DNA from: Paludibacteraceae bacterium
Lineage (GTDB): Bacteria; Bacteroidota; Bacteroidia; Bacteroidales; Paludibacteraceae
Length of the DNA stretch: 41,592 nucleotides
NCBI GenBank assembly: GCA_017546705.1
Contig: JAFYSB010000034.1
Coordinates: forward strand, 1-41,592
Reading direction: 5' to 3'
In this document: positions 8,863 to 17,927 of the stretch, piece after piece
How the letters are laid out: each line of letters begins with the position of its first letter
Numbering within the stretch: position 1 is the first letter of the stretch
Position numbers and translations under genes: made by a program
Notes under the pieces: model-generated
The model's input: the letters and a program-made list of their open reading frames with translations, nothing else
Databases searched by the model: none
What the model was told of the DNA's origin: nothing

Positions 8863-9585
8863 TCAGTTTGAATTTGAAAGAGCATATTTGTATTGTTTTA
8901 TAGTTTCTTCTATTCCTAAATATAATGCATCGGCAATCAACGCATGCCCGATACTCACTTCATCTAACCATGGGAAAGCCTCCGCAAATGCCTTCAGGTT
9001 ACGCAAATTGAGATCATGACCAGCATTGAGTCCAAGCCCTAATTCATGCGCCTTCTCCGCCGCAGGACGGTACATCGCGAGCGCCTCATTAGGATCCTTG
9101 TCATACATCTCCGCATAAGGACCCGTATAGAGTTCCACACGATCTGCACCCGCTTTAGCCGCATACTCCACCATCTCAGGATTGGCATCCACAAACACCG
9201 ATACACGGATTCCCGCCAACTTAAAACGTTGAATGATAGCCGTCAGTTTCGCCAAGTGCAACTTCGTGTCCCAACCATGATTACTTGTGAGTTGGTCATG
9301 GGCATCGGGCACCAGCGTCACCTGAGTTGGATTCACCGCCAAAACCAAGTCCATAAAAGCAGGCTCTGGATTGCCCTCTATATTAAATTCTGTCTCCACG
9401 ATACCCGCCAATGCATGCACATCCGCACGAGTAATATGCCGCTCATCTGGACGCGGATGCACCGTAATTCCCTCTGCACCAAAGCGTTCGCAATCACGCG
9501 CAAATTGCTCTACATCAGGCAAATTGCCACCACGTGCATTGCGCAATGTAGCTACCTTATTGATATTTACGCTTAATCTTGCCAT
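8863..9585 (-). CDS. pdxJ: Pyridoxine 5'-phosphate synthase
   Basis: A 240-residue enzyme that condenses 1-deoxyxylulose 5-phosphate with 3-amino-2-oxopropyl phosphate, the last ring-forming step of DXP-dependent vitamin B6 synthesis. Motifs: [17 protein letters not shown] at the N-terminus, [13 protein letters not shown], and [11 protein letters not shown] in the phosphate-binding part. The open frame extends to 9624, but the family starts at [10 protein letters not shown] and the upstream extension would run through the promoter, so I start at 9585. The -7 box ends only 8 bases before this ATG, so the mRNA is probably leaderless or nearly so. exbB follows after one base. Confidence 0.97.
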   Translation of the reverse strand: MARLSVNINKVATLRNARGGNLPDVEQFARDCERFGAEGITVHPRPDERHITRADVHALAGIVETEFNIEGNPEPAFMDLVLAVNPTQVTLVPDAHDQLTSNHGWDTKLHLAKLTAIIQRFKLAGIRVSVFVDANPEMVEYAAKAGADRVELYTGPYAEMYDKDPNEALAMYRPAAEKAHELGLGLNAGHDLNLRNLKAFAEAFPWLDEVSIGHALIADALYLGIEETIKQYKYALSNSN

Positions 9586-9593
9586 AATCGCTG

Positions 9594-9624
9594 CAAAGGT
9601 ACAAAAAAAAATAAAGATACGCAA
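9594..9624 (-). promoter_or_regulatory. Promoter of the pdxJ-exbB-exbD-tonB run
   Basis: Read on the - strand: TTG (9624-9622), 20 bases rich in T, TACCTTTG (9601-9594). It is a perfect match to the Bacteroidota consensus. The ATG of pdxJ is 8 bases past the box, which leaves room for a leader of only a few bases. Confidence 0.85.
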
Positions 9625-9773
9625 GATTTTTACAAAAAAAATATGCCTACTCTGAGCTTACAAACCATTTCCTTTTGTTCTACCTCTACGCATCTTTCTC
9701 GAAACCACTTCATTACCACACCGATACCACCCCATTACCATCCAATACTTTCCTCGTAGGTTGCAAGGAGTAT

Positions 9774-10334
9774 TCATATATTTGGCTCAAACAGCGCTTG
9801 TAGTTCGTCAAAGCGAGCGACTGTATCCGAACCATATTTCCATAGATGAAGGCGAATCTTTGCCATCGGCTTATCCTGTCCGAGTTTGGTTTTAGAATAA
9901 AACTTATCAGCATAACATATCAGTTTCTCCTCCAATGTCTGTGGCGAATAATCCCGCAGCGGTATAGGCAACTGCTCACGAATAATCTGCTCATAGGTGA
10001 TTCCTGTGCCAGTATGACGTTCTGCAACTGCGGCATGCTTCGGCAAACCCTCTTGACGGAGTATCTCGGCCCCGAGATAACCATGCTCAATATAGGCATG
10101 CGTACCTAAACAATGAATTTTAGGAGCATCGCAAAGCACCACACCAATATCATGCAGCATTGCTGCCTCCTCCACAAAAACTGGGTCCACCTCACCAGAG
10201 TCTATCCATTCGGGATGAGCCTGTAATATGGCAAGGGCACGATCAGCCACCTGACGAGAATGGGTCAGCAAAATATGCTGAAGCTCCACATTACCACCAC
10301 AATACTTCGCTATTATCTGATTATAATCAATCAT
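9774..10334 (-). CDS. HD domain-containing phosphohydrolase
   Basis: A 186-residue cytoplasmic protein. The metal-binding pattern of HD hydrolases is present: H in LLTHSRQVADRA, the HD pair in AAMLHDIGVV, H in EHGYLGAEIL, HTGTGI, and a later Asp in CYADKFYSK. Small proteins of this type cleave phosphate esters of nucleotides, but the substrate is unknown. The frame could start at a TTG at 10352; that codon lies within the heptad array, so I use the ATG at 10334 (MIDYNQIIAKYCGG). It is probably the last gene of the secA transcript, since the next gene pdxJ has its own promoter. The 149 bases downstream to the promoter hold nothing recognisable. Confidence 0.88.
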   Translation of the reverse strand: MIDYNQIIAKYCGGNVELQHILLTHSRQVADRALAILQAHPEWIDSGEVDPVFVEEAAMLHDIGVVLCDAPKIHCLGTHAYIEHGYLGAEILRQEGLPKHAAVAERHTGTGITYEQIIREQLPIPLRDYSPQTLEEKLICYADKFYSKTKLGQDKPMAKIRLHLWKYGSDTVARFDELQALFEPNI

Positions 10335-10341
10335 CTCACTT

Positions 10342-10390
10342 TCAACTGTCAACTATCAACTGTCAACTGCAAACTGTCAACTGTCAACTG
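10342..10390. repeat. Heptad array, 7 units
   Basis: Seven contiguous 7-base units on the + strand, TCAACTG with TCAACTA and CAAACTG variants, between nadK and the HD gene. It belongs to the same CTNTNAA-type family as three other arrays in this window. No coding role is likely, though it supplies a spurious upstream start to the HD gene. Confidence 0.9.
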
Positions 10391-10396
10391 CAATCG

Positions 10397-11251
10397 TCAT
10401 TTTCCCCAATTTAATTTATCTTTGAGCGATTGCATAAACGACTGTCCTTCCACATGCACAATCTTAATGGTACGTTGCGAGCGCTCAATATGCAATTGAA
10501 TATCTTGATTCAAGACTTGGCTACGTCCATCTACACTAAGCATAAAATTGCCATTGCGGCTTGATATCTTGACATCAATTTTGCTATCATCAAGTACAAC
10601 CAGCGGACGGATATTAAGGCTATGGGTGGCTACAGGTGTAAGGATGATGGCATTAACATGAGGGTCCAACAATGGTCCACCCACACTAAGATTGTAAGCG
10701 GTTGATCCTGTAGGAGTTGCCACCAACAAGCCATCTGCTTTGTAGTTATGAAGAAATTCGCCATTGAGGGTAACATCCACCGTAATCATACTACTCAAAC
10801 CCGACTTCAAAATAGCCACCTCATTGAGTGCATAAGGCGAAGCAATCTTGCCATCTTGCTGACAAGTGACCTCTAACATACGACGTTGTTCAATGGTATA
10901 ATTATTTGTAATCAGTTGATCAAGCACCGCATCAATATGCTCCGTTTGAACCTCAGCAAGATAGCCCAAATGTCCACAGTTGATACCCAAAATGGGTATA
11001 TCCAAGTGCCCTACCAACGAAGCTGTGGTAAGAAAAGTGCCATCACCACCCACAGACAGTGCAAAATCAATCACCTCGCCCGTTTGGGACATATAATCCT
11101 CTACCGAAGGAAACTCACGATTAAACGCTTCATGACGCAGTTCATGCGATAGGACGATAGCTACTCCACGCAGTTGAAGAAACTCAACGATATGCTTTAC
11201 CTCGCGGATAGTTTCCGAGCGAAGGGTATTACCAAAGATAGCGATAGTCAT
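10397..11251 (-). CDS. nadK: NAD kinase
   Basis: A 284-residue enzyme that phosphorylates NAD to NADP. The catalytic GGDGTFL motif is at about residues 73-79 (SVGGDGTFLTTASL). The NE/D motif (ALNEVAILK) and the glycine/threonine loop ATPTGSTAYNLSVGGP of the diacylglycerol kinase-like fold are present. Length is typical. It begins 23 bases after fmt and is followed by a heptad array and the HD gene. Confidence 0.97.
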   Translation of the reverse strand: MTIAIFGNTLRSETIREVKHIVEFLQLRGVAIVLSHELRHEAFNREFPSVEDYMSQTGEVIDFALSVGGDGTFLTTASLVGHLDIPILGINCGHLGYLAEVQTEHIDAVLDQLITNNYTIEQRRMLEVTCQQDGKIASPYALNEVAILKSGLSSMITVDVTLNGEFLHNYKADGLLVATPTGSTAYNLSVGGPLLDPHVNAIILTPVATHSLNIRPLVVLDDSKIDVKISSRNGNFMLSVDGRSQVLNQDIQLHIERSQRTIKIVHVEGQSFMQSLKDKLNWGK

Positions 11252-11274
11252 GGCAGTATATAATTTATAGTTTA

Positions 11275-12213
11275 TTATTTGTTTTTCAATCCATTGAGTA
11301 GTGCAACAGCATCCATACGCTTCTTGCCTGGCAATTGCAACTCAAGCAGATCAATATATCCATCACCACAAGGAACGATGATATGCCCCTTCTGTTCAGC
11401 AAGCGAAGTGACTGCCACCTTATACACCTTAGCACCTTTGAGCACATCTCCCAACGGATGAGATGCTGGCAATTCATTGATCCATGCTGCTGGATAGGGA
11501 CTCAAACCACGCACATGATTGCGGATACGCTCGGCATTCCACGAGAAATCAATCGCGCAAGTATCCTTAAAAATCTTAGGTGCAGGGCGCAAAGAGATTG
11601 TATTGTCCTGTGGCATAGTAGAAAGTGCTACTCCCTGATTTTCGGCATCAATGATAGCATCTACAGTACGTGTCACCAACGTTGCTCCCATAGTCATCAG
11701 TCGATCATGCACAGAACCTACATTTTCATCTGGAGCAATAGATATACGCTCCTGCAAGATGATATTACCCGTATCTATCTCATGTTGAAGCATGAAAGTG
11801 GTGGCACCTGTTTCGGTATCACCATTCATCACCGCCCAGTTGATAGGGGCAGCTCCACGGTACTGTGGCAACAAAGAAGCATGCAGGTTAAATGTACCCA
11901 ACCGTGGCATATTCCACACCACCTCTGGCAACATTCGGAATGCCACCACAATCTGCAAATCTGCTTGATACGAACGTAGCTCTTCAAGAAACGTTTCGTC
12001 CTTCAGACGCTCTGGCTGCAATACGGGCAAGCCTACCGAGAGGGCATACTGCTTAACCGCCGAAAATTGCAATTGGTGTCCACGTCCCGCAGGTTTGTCG
12101 GGCATAGTCACCACAGCCACTACTTGGTAGCCCCCTTCCACCAAGGCACGCAAACTCTCCACTGCAAAGTCAGGCGTACCCATGTAAATAATTCGTATTG
12201 ATTGCTTATCCAT
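11275..12213 (-). CDS. fmt: Methionyl-tRNA formyltransferase
   Basis: A 312-residue enzyme that formylates initiator Met-tRNA using 10-formyl-THF. The N-terminal hydrolase-like domain shows IIYMGTPDFAV, NLHASLLPQYRGAAPINWA (catalytic His in the HASLLP motif) and an Asp in HEIDTGNIILQ. A C-terminal OB-type domain follows. The frame can be extended to a GTG at 12225, but those codons come from a heptad repeat, so the ATG at 12213 (MDKQSIRIIYMG) is preferred. It lies in the secA-lgt-DUF3078-fmt-nadK run. Confidence 0.97.
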   Translation of the reverse strand: MDKQSIRIIYMGTPDFAVESLRALVEGGYQVVAVVTMPDKPAGRGHQLQFSAVKQYALSVGLPVLQPERLKDETFLEELRSYQADLQIVVAFRMLPEVVWNMPRLGTFNLHASLLPQYRGAAPINWAVMNGDTETGATTFMLQHEIDTGNIILQERISIAPDENVGSVHDRLMTMGATLVTRTVDAIIDAENQGVALSTMPQDNTISLRPAPKIFKDTCAIDFSWNAERIRNHVRGLSPYPAAWINELPASHPLGDVLKGAKVYKVAVTSLAEQKGHIIVPCGDGYIDLLELQLPGKKRMDAVALLNGLKNK

Positions 12214-12215
12214 TT

Positions 12216-12243
12216 CTCTAAACACTAAACTCTAAACACTAAA
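12216..12243. repeat. Heptad array, 4 units (CTCTAAA/CACTAAA)
   Basis: Two copies of the 14-base unit CTCTAAACACTAAA, so four heptads, filling the whole gap between the DUF3078 stop and the fmt start. A further degenerate CTAAA follows inside the DUF3078 stop region. Confidence 0.85.
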
Positions 12244-13491
12244 CTATCTAAACGTGTGCGCAAAGCCCACACTAATCAACTCCTTGAATTGAACTTGCGA
12301 CCTTTGGTCTGTCACTTGCTCTATTGTACCATCATAGCGAGGGTGGAGCATGACTTTTGCCGACAAGTATCGATTAATAATAAAGTCCACATTGACTTCT
12401 AATTCCGTTTCTATTTGCTTATAGTTGGTAAAGAAATAAAATTTCGTATCCAAATGTATCTCTCGTAGAGGTTTCCATTTCCATTCTACTCGCAAGGCAC
12501 TACCTATTTCGTGCAAGATATTTTTCCCTGCTTCAATACCATATTCTGTCACATTTACACAATCTGCATCTGCGATATTGGCATAAACCAGTTTATATGT
12601 TGCAGGCGAAAGGTTGATTGACAAACCCTTGATTGGTTTATAGTCCGCACCAATACCCATCGTATAGCGAATTGGTGTTAGGAATGTGGTATTGAGGAGA
12701 TTGGTATTCTTCTGATAGTTCGGAAAGAAGTTTGTTCGAAATTCAACAAACATAGACGCATACCAATGTTTATGAAACTGATAACCCAACTTACTATAAA
12801 CCTTAAAGATATCATCCGTTGTATTCATTTTTCGGAGCGTATCTCCACTCACCGTGCTCACACCCACACGCCATTCTGCATTGTTCTCCCAAGAGAGATT
12901 ATTCTTGTTGTAATTGGCAAAAGCCTTAACAGCCCACAACATAGCAAATGCATTAGCTGCTCCTTGATGCCAGTTTTCGGTGGCATAGTTCTGTGTCAGT
13001 TGCAGCGACATATTGGCTTCTCTTCGCCAAGGCGAACGTGAATCGCGCAACGCACGTGCAGCATCCAAGGCATCCTCACGAATATTACGCACAATGGCTC
13101 GTTGTATTTTTCCACGTCCAATCGCCACATATTTCAATCGCTCTGGATCGCTGACCGAAGTGTATAAATCAGCATGATTCCGAGTAATATAACGAAGTGC
13201 ATTGCGACGAATAGCAGCTACCGAATAGCGCTCATCAGCAGCCGTATCGTTCAACGAACGCATTGGCTCTGGCACATACATCAAAGGCACACACAACGGA
13301 TGAGGATAGCGTTCCCAAATCGTATCACATACCACTACTATCGAATCCGCCAACACCACTGTATCTCGATGTAAATCACGACCTTGCTGCGCCACCAACT
13401 CCAACAACAACGCGTCGTCATCTACCGTTTGCGCCATGACAGTGGAGATGAAGGCACTACACAATAGCACTATGAAGATACGCCACCTCAA
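12244..13491 (-). CDS. DUF3078 outer-membrane protein (second copy, longer)
   Basis: A 415-residue protein with an N-terminal signal peptide (MRWRIFIVLLCSAFISTVMAQ). Residues about 22-160 form an extra N-terminal region rich in charged residues that the first copy lacks. Residues about 160-415 are the DUF3078 barrel-like part (NYATENWHQGAANAFAML, NNLSWENNAEWRVGVS, GYQFHKHWYASMFVEFRT) ending in an aromatic/Arg pair (HTFR). Function is unknown; family membership suggests an outer-membrane beta barrel. It overlaps the lgt stop by 4 bases, so translation is coupled. Confidence 0.88.
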   Translation of the reverse strand: MRWRIFIVLLCSAFISTVMAQTVDDDALLLELVAQQGRDLHRDTVVLADSIVVVCDTIWERYPHPLCVPLMYVPEPMRSLNDTAADERYSVAAIRRNALRYITRNHADLYTSVSDPERLKYVAIGRGKIQRAIVRNIREDALDAARALRDSRSPWRREANMSLQLTQNYATENWHQGAANAFAMLWAVKAFANYNKNNLSWENNAEWRVGVSTVSGDTLRKMNTTDDIFKVYSKLGYQFHKHWYASMFVEFRTNFFPNYQKNTNLLNTTFLTPIRYTMGIGADYKPIKGLSINLSPATYKLVYANIADADCVNVTEYGIEAGKNILHEIGSALRVEWKWKPLREIHLDTKFYFFTNYKQIETELEVNVDFIINRYLSAKVMLHPRYDGTIEQVTDQRSQVQFKELISVGFAHTFR

Positions 13492-14399
13492 GGCAATGCA
13501 GGACGTTTAAAGGCACGAATAATCAAATAGATACCCCAAATCACAAATGGCAATGACAGCAGCTGCCCCATATTCAACACATGCCCCGCCTCAAAAAGCT
13601 CTTGGTCATTCTTGATAAACTCCAGCATAAAACGTGTAAAGAAGATGATCTCCAAGAACACACCCAAGAGCAATCCCTCGCGTTTGTATGCCTTCCCTTT
13701 CCAATACATCAACCATGTGACTATGAAGCCAACAATACAATAGAGCATCTCGTAGATTTGAGTAGGGTGACAAGGAACGGTCTGTCCATCACGCACAAAG
13801 ATAAAGCCCCAAGGGAGGTCGGTAGGAGTTCCATAAATCTCAGAGTTCATCAAGTTCCCCAAACGAATCAAGGTAGCCGTCACACAGACTCCTACTACCA
13901 AGCGATCCATAATCCACAGCAGTGATGTATGGAACTTTGGCTCTTTGGAGAATACTTTCTTATTAAGTAGCCAAGCTGCTGTCAATAGTCCAAATGCGCC
14001 ACCGTGACTAGATAGTCCGCCTTCCCAAATCTTGAGCAGTTTGAGAGGATGTTCAATATATGGATTGCGGTAATTGATTGTCCAACCAAAGATTTGCACA
14101 GGGTCCGTAGAGATACCCATATATTGGCAATAGGCTTTCATGCCTGGCAAGGTTACATCATGCCACTCGTAGAACCAACAGTGCCCTACTCGCGCACCAA
14201 TGATGAGTCCGATCACCATCCACATAAAGAGCTTATCTGTCCATTCGGATGGGCAGTTTTCGTTTTTGTATAGCTTAACTTGAATCAGGTAGCAAAGGTA
14301 GATACCTATCGCCCACAAAAGACCATACCACCTCACTCCCCCATCACCGATGTGGATAAGAATTGGATCAACGTTCCATGTAACAAAATCTAACATCAT
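13488..14399 (-). CDS. lgt: Prolipoprotein diacylglyceryl transferase
   Basis: A 303-residue inner-membrane enzyme that transfers diacylglyceryl from phosphatidylglycerol to the lipobox cysteine of prolipoproteins. The sequence has about seven hydrophobic segments. Lgt motifs seen: VRWYGLLWAIGIYL near the N-terminus, GGLSSHGGAFG (catalytic His-Gly region), RLGNLMNSEIYG and HPTQIYE. Either of the first two Met codons could be used. It follows secA by two bases. The SusD-like and other lipoproteins of the right-hand locus would need this enzyme. Confidence 0.96.
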   Translation of the reverse strand: MMLDFVTWNVDPILIHIGDGGVRWYGLLWAIGIYLCYLIQVKLYKNENCPSEWTDKLFMWMVIGLIIGARVGHCWFYEWHDVTLPGMKAYCQYMGISTDPVQIFGWTINYRNPYIEHPLKLLKIWEGGLSSHGGAFGLLTAAWLLNKKVFSKEPKFHTSLLWIMDRLVVGVCVTATLIRLGNLMNSEIYGTPTDLPWGFIFVRDGQTVPCHPTQIYEMLYCIVGFIVTWLMYWKGKAYKREGLLLGVFLEIIFFTRFMLEFIKNDQELFEAGHVLNMGQLLSLPFVIWGIYLIIRAFKRPALP

Positions 14400-14401
14400 T
14401 A

Positions 14402-17400
14402 TTATGCTTCAGTTTTGCCGTGGCATTGTTTGTATTTCTTTCCTGATCCACAAGGACATGGGTCATTTGGACGAGGTTTCTTCTCTACGCGGAGAGGTTC
14501 TGGGCGCTGTTGCTCACGGGTATCACGTCCTGCTGCAGCTGCATGTCCGCTAGCTTGTGCAGCTTGAGCGACTGCATCTTTTTGGGTACGGTAGCGAGAG
14601 TAGTCATGACGTTGTTGTGCATGCGCTTGACGTACCTCCTCAGGATCGCGATTAGGGATTTGTCCACGGAAAAGGATAGAGATGGTACGACGGTTGAACG
14701 CATCCAACATCTGTTTGAAGATATTAAATGATTCCAATTTATAAATAAGCAATGGGTCTTTTTGCTCGTAGCTTGCGTTTTGTACCGACTGCTTGAGTTC
14801 ATCCAATTGGCGCAAGTGATCTTTCCACTCATCATCAATCACATAGAGCACCATGCGCTTCTCAAACTCGCGGATAACTTCCTTACATTCAGTCTCATAT
14901 GCTGCTTTGAGATTCACTGCAATATTATAGACCTTCTTGCCATCTGTGATAGGAATCAGAATATTCTCATACATCGCGCCACGCTCCTCGTACACCTTCT
15001 TAATCACAGGATATGCAACCTTCTGAAGTGTCTCCATACGACGTTTAAAGGTCTCTAATGCCGCTTCTGCCAATTGGTCAGCCAAGACATTCTCACGGCT
15101 CGAACGGAAGGTATCTTCAGCAAAAGGAACTTCCATTGCAAATACTTGCATGACATCCAATTGGAGTGCCTCGTAGTCCATCGTCGCGCGTGCCTCCGCG
15201 ATAAGCGCATCAGCAGTGTCGTAAATCATATTGGTGATATCCACGCCAATACGCTCACCCATAAGCGCATGGTGGCGTTTTGCGTAGATCACATTACGTT
15301 GTTGGTTCATCACGTCATCATACTCGATGAGGCGTTTACGAATACCAAAGTTATTCTCCTCCACTTTCTTCTGTGCACGCTCGATAGAAGAAGAGATCAT
15401 GTTATGTTCAATCATCTCGCCCTCTTGGAAGCCCATCTTATCCATCAAGCCTGCCAAGCGGTCCGAACCGAACATACGCATCAAGTCATCCTCCATACTC
15501 ACATAGAACACACTGCTACCTGGATCACCTTGACGACCTGCACGACCACGCAACTGACGGTCCACACGACGGCTCTCGTGACGCTCGGTACCGATGATAG
15601 CCAAACCACCTGCATCCTTCACCTCTTTGGTGAGCTTGATATCGGTACCACGACCCGCCATGTTGGTAGCAATGGTAACAACACCTGGACGACCCGCCTC
15701 AGCCACCACGTTCGCCTCGTGTTGGTGCAATTTAGCGTTGAGGACATTGTGCTTAATCTTGCGAAGGGTGAGCAACTTGCTCAGCAACTCACTGATTTCC
15801 ACAGAAGTTGTACCTACAAGCACAGGGCGACCTGCTTTAACCAATTCTTCCACCTCTTCGATAACCGCATTGTATTTCTCGCGTTTGGTACGATAAATAC
15901 GATCGTTCATATCCTCGCGAGCGATAGGGCGGTTGGTTGGGATAACTACCACATCCAATTTATAGATATTATAGAACTCACCTGCTTCCGTTTCAGCAGT
16001 ACCAGTCATACCAGATAGTTTGTGGTACATGCGGAAATAGTTTTGCAGCGTGATAGTAGCAAACGTTTGGGTAGCCGCTTCCACCTTCACATTCTCCTTT
16101 GCCTCCACTGCTTGGTGCAAACCGTCTGACCAACGACGACCGTCCATCACACGACCAGTCTGCTCATCGACGATCTTAACTTGGTTATCATCAATGATGT
16201 AGTCCACATCCTTCTCGAAGAGGGTATAAGCTTTCAGCAACTGGTGTACGGTGTGTACACGTTCCGACTTGATGCTATAGTTAGCTAGTACTTCGTCTTT
16301 CTTTTGTTGTTTCTCCTCGACTGAGAGTCCCGATTTCTCAATTTCAGCCACTTCACTACCTACATCAGGGAGTACGAAGAATTGAGTATCTTCCATGTTG
16401 CCTGTGAGGGTATCAATACCCTTGTCGGTCAACTCAATCGTCTTATGTTTCTCGTCGATTACGAAATACAGTTCATCAGTGGCGACATGCATATTCTTCT
16501 CGTTCTCCTGCATGTAGAACTCCTCAGTCTTTTGCAAGCGCACTTTTACGCCCGGCTCACTGAGGTATTTGATGAGGGCTTTGCTCTTAGGCATACCCTT
16601 GTATGCGCGGAAGAGCGAGAGTTCGCCTGCCTCACGTTCCTTCTCGTCTGCACTCTGCATCTTCGCTTTAGCTTCGGCAAGGAGCTTGGTAGTAAGGGTG
16701 TTTTGTGTGCGAACCAGAAGCTCTACACGATGTTTGTATTCATCGAAGAGTTGGTCTTCGCCTTTTGGCACAGGTCCACTGATAATCAATGGGGTACGTG
16801 CATCATCAATCAACACAGAGTCCACCTCATCCACGATAGCGTAGTTATGTCCGCGTTGCACGAGGTCCATAGGACTAGTGGCCATATTGTCGCGGAGGTA
16901 GTCGAAACCAAACTCATTGTTGGTACCGAAAGTAATATCGCATGCATACGCACGGCGACGCTCATCGGAGTTTGGTTTGTGCTTATCAATACAATCTACG
17001 GTCAAACCATGGAACATATACAGCGGACCCATCCACTCGGAGTCACGCTTAGCCAAATAGTCGTTGACAGTCACCACGTGTACACCCTCGTGTGTCAAAG
17101 CATTCAGGAATACTGGCAAGGTAGCCACCAGTGTCTTACCCTCACCCGTAGCCATCTCAGCAATAGAGCCACGTTGCTCTTTGTCGTTCTTCACGGCGCC
17201 GTGGAGTACCACACCACCAATGAGTTGGACATCGTAATGCACCATATCCCAGATGACCTCGTTACCACCCGCAGTCCATGAGTTATGATAGATTGCCTTG
17301 TCACCATCAATATCTACGAAGTCGAAGCGAGGATCAGCAGCCAAGTCACGATCCATCTGTGTAGCTGTCACTGCGATGGTCTCATTCTCTGCAAAACGGC

Positions 17401-17755
17401 GAGCGGTACTCTTGACAATAGCAAACGCATCTGGCAGGATATCGTTGAGCGTCTTATCATAGATATCCAGCACCTCCTTTTCAAGGCGGTCAATTTCATT
17501 ATACACTTTCTCGCGTTTGTCAATATCAAGCGATTCAATGCTTGCTTTGAGTTCGATAATCTTGGACTTATCCGCAGCCACCGCATCTTGCAAGCGTTGC
17601 ATCAACGCTGCACTACGTGCACGCAGTTCATCGTCACTCAAAGCATCTATCTGAGCATAAACCGATTTTATTTTCTCTACATATGGCATCACAGCACGCA
17701 TATCCTTTTGCGACTTATTGCCAAATAACTTTGTTATTATTTCTACAAATCCCAT
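14402..17755 (-). CDS. secA: Preprotein translocase subunit SecA
   Basis: A 1117-residue ATPase motor of the Sec export channel. Visible: Walker A region ([15 protein letters not shown]), DEAD-type Walker B ([22 protein letters not shown]), helicase motifs ([39 protein letters not shown]) and a C-terminal zinc-binding tail ([18 protein letters not shown]) that contacts SecB or ribosomes. It is longer than the E. coli protein, as is usual in Bacteroidota, owing to insertions in the helicase domains. A perfect promoter lies 117 bases upstream, and the leader contains an 11-unit heptad array. lgt follows after two bases. Confidence 0.99.
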   Translation of the reverse strand: MGFVEIITKLFGNKSQKDMRAVMPYVEKIKSVYAQIDALSDDELRARSAALMQRLQDAVAADKSKIIELKASIESLDIDKREKVYNEIDRLEKEVLDIYDKTLNDILPDAFAIVKSTARRFAENETIAVTATQMDRDLAADPRFDFVDIDGDKAIYHNSWTAGGNEVIWDMVHYDVQLIGGVVLHGAVKNDKEQRGSIAEMATGEGKTLVATLPVFLNALTHEGVHVVTVNDYLAKRDSEWMGPLYMFHGLTVDCIDKHKPNSDERRRAYACDITFGTNNEFGFDYLRDNMATSPMDLVQRGHNYAIVDEVDSVLIDDARTPLIISGPVPKGEDQLFDEYKHRVELLVRTQNTLTTKLLAEAKAKMQSADEKEREAGELSLFRAYKGMPKSKALIKYLSEPGVKVRLQKTEEFYMQENEKNMHVATDELYFVIDEKHKTIELTDKGIDTLTGNMEDTQFFVLPDVGSEVAEIEKSGLSVEEKQQKKDEVLANYSIKSERVHTVHQLLKAYTLFEKDVDYIIDDNQVKIVDEQTGRVMDGRRWSDGLHQAVEAKENVKVEAATQTFATITLQNYFRMYHKLSGMTGTAETEAGEFYNIYKLDVVVIPTNRPIAREDMNDRIYRTKREKYNAVIEEVEELVKAGRPVLVGTTSVEISELLSKLLTLRKIKHNVLNAKLHQHEANVVAEAGRPGVVTIATNMAGRGTDIKLTKEVKDAGGLAIIGTERHESRRVDRQLRGRAGRQGDPGSSVFYVSMEDDLMRMFGSDRLAGLMDKMGFQEGEMIEHNMISSSIERAQKKVEENNFGIRKRLIEYDDVMNQQRNVIYAKRHHALMGERIGVDITNMIYDTADALIAEARATMDYEALQLDVMQVFAMEVPFAEDTFRSSRENVLADQLAEAALETFKRRMETLQKVAYPVIKKVYEERGAMYENILIPITDGKKVYNIAVNLKAAYETECKEVIREFEKRMVLYVIDDEWKDHLRQLDELKQSVQNASYEQKDPLLIYKLESFNIFKQMLDAFNRRTISILFRGQIPNRDPEEVRQAHAQQRHDYSRYRTQKDAVAQAAQASGHAAAAGRDTREQQRPEPLRVEKKPRPNDPCPCGSGKKYKQCHGKTEA

Positions 17756-17780
17756 ATTATATATTTTTTAATATCACTTA

Positions 17781-17857
17781 TCAACTGTAAACTGTCAACT
17801 GCAAACTGTCAACTGCAAACTGTCAACCGTGAACTGTCAACTGTAAACTGTCAACTG
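17781..17857. repeat. Heptad array, 11 units, in the secA leader
   Basis: Eleven contiguous 7-base units alternating mostly TCAACTG with TAAACTG or CAAACTG (one TCAACCG, one TGAACTG). It lies between the secA promoter and the secA ATG, so it should be transcribed as part of the 5' untranslated region. Confidence 0.93.
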
Positions 17858-17871
17858 CACAAACTAGCGTG

Positions 17872-17902
17872 CAAAGGTACAAAAAAAAACGGATATGTGC
17901 AA
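17872..17902 (-). promoter_or_regulatory. Promoter of the secA operon
   Basis: On the - strand: TTG (17902-17900), 20 bases, TACCTTTG (17879-17872). The predicted start is near 17865, giving a leader of about 110 bases that consists largely of the heptad array. Confidence 0.85.
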
Positions 17903-17927
17903 GTTCTCCATCGTTTTTGAAGCACAA

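Noticed and set aside
9625..9773. A small gene or RNA between the HD gene and pdxJ
   Set aside because: No convincing frame with a start signal, no stable hairpin, and the segment is simply low-complexity sequence around the pdxJ promoter.
15074..16018. A 314-codon open frame on the + strand
   Set aside because: It lies entirely antisense to secA, is His/Thr-rich nonsense with no motif or promoter, and secA is unambiguous.
17781..17857. CRISPR array
   Set aside because: Units are 7 bases and contiguous, with no unique spacers, and no cas gene is in the window.
17781..17857. Repeated TTGACA-like -35 boxes on the - strand of the heptad array
   Set aside because: This is the proteobacterial hexamer; Bacteroidota use a different consensus, and a perfect one lies just upstream.
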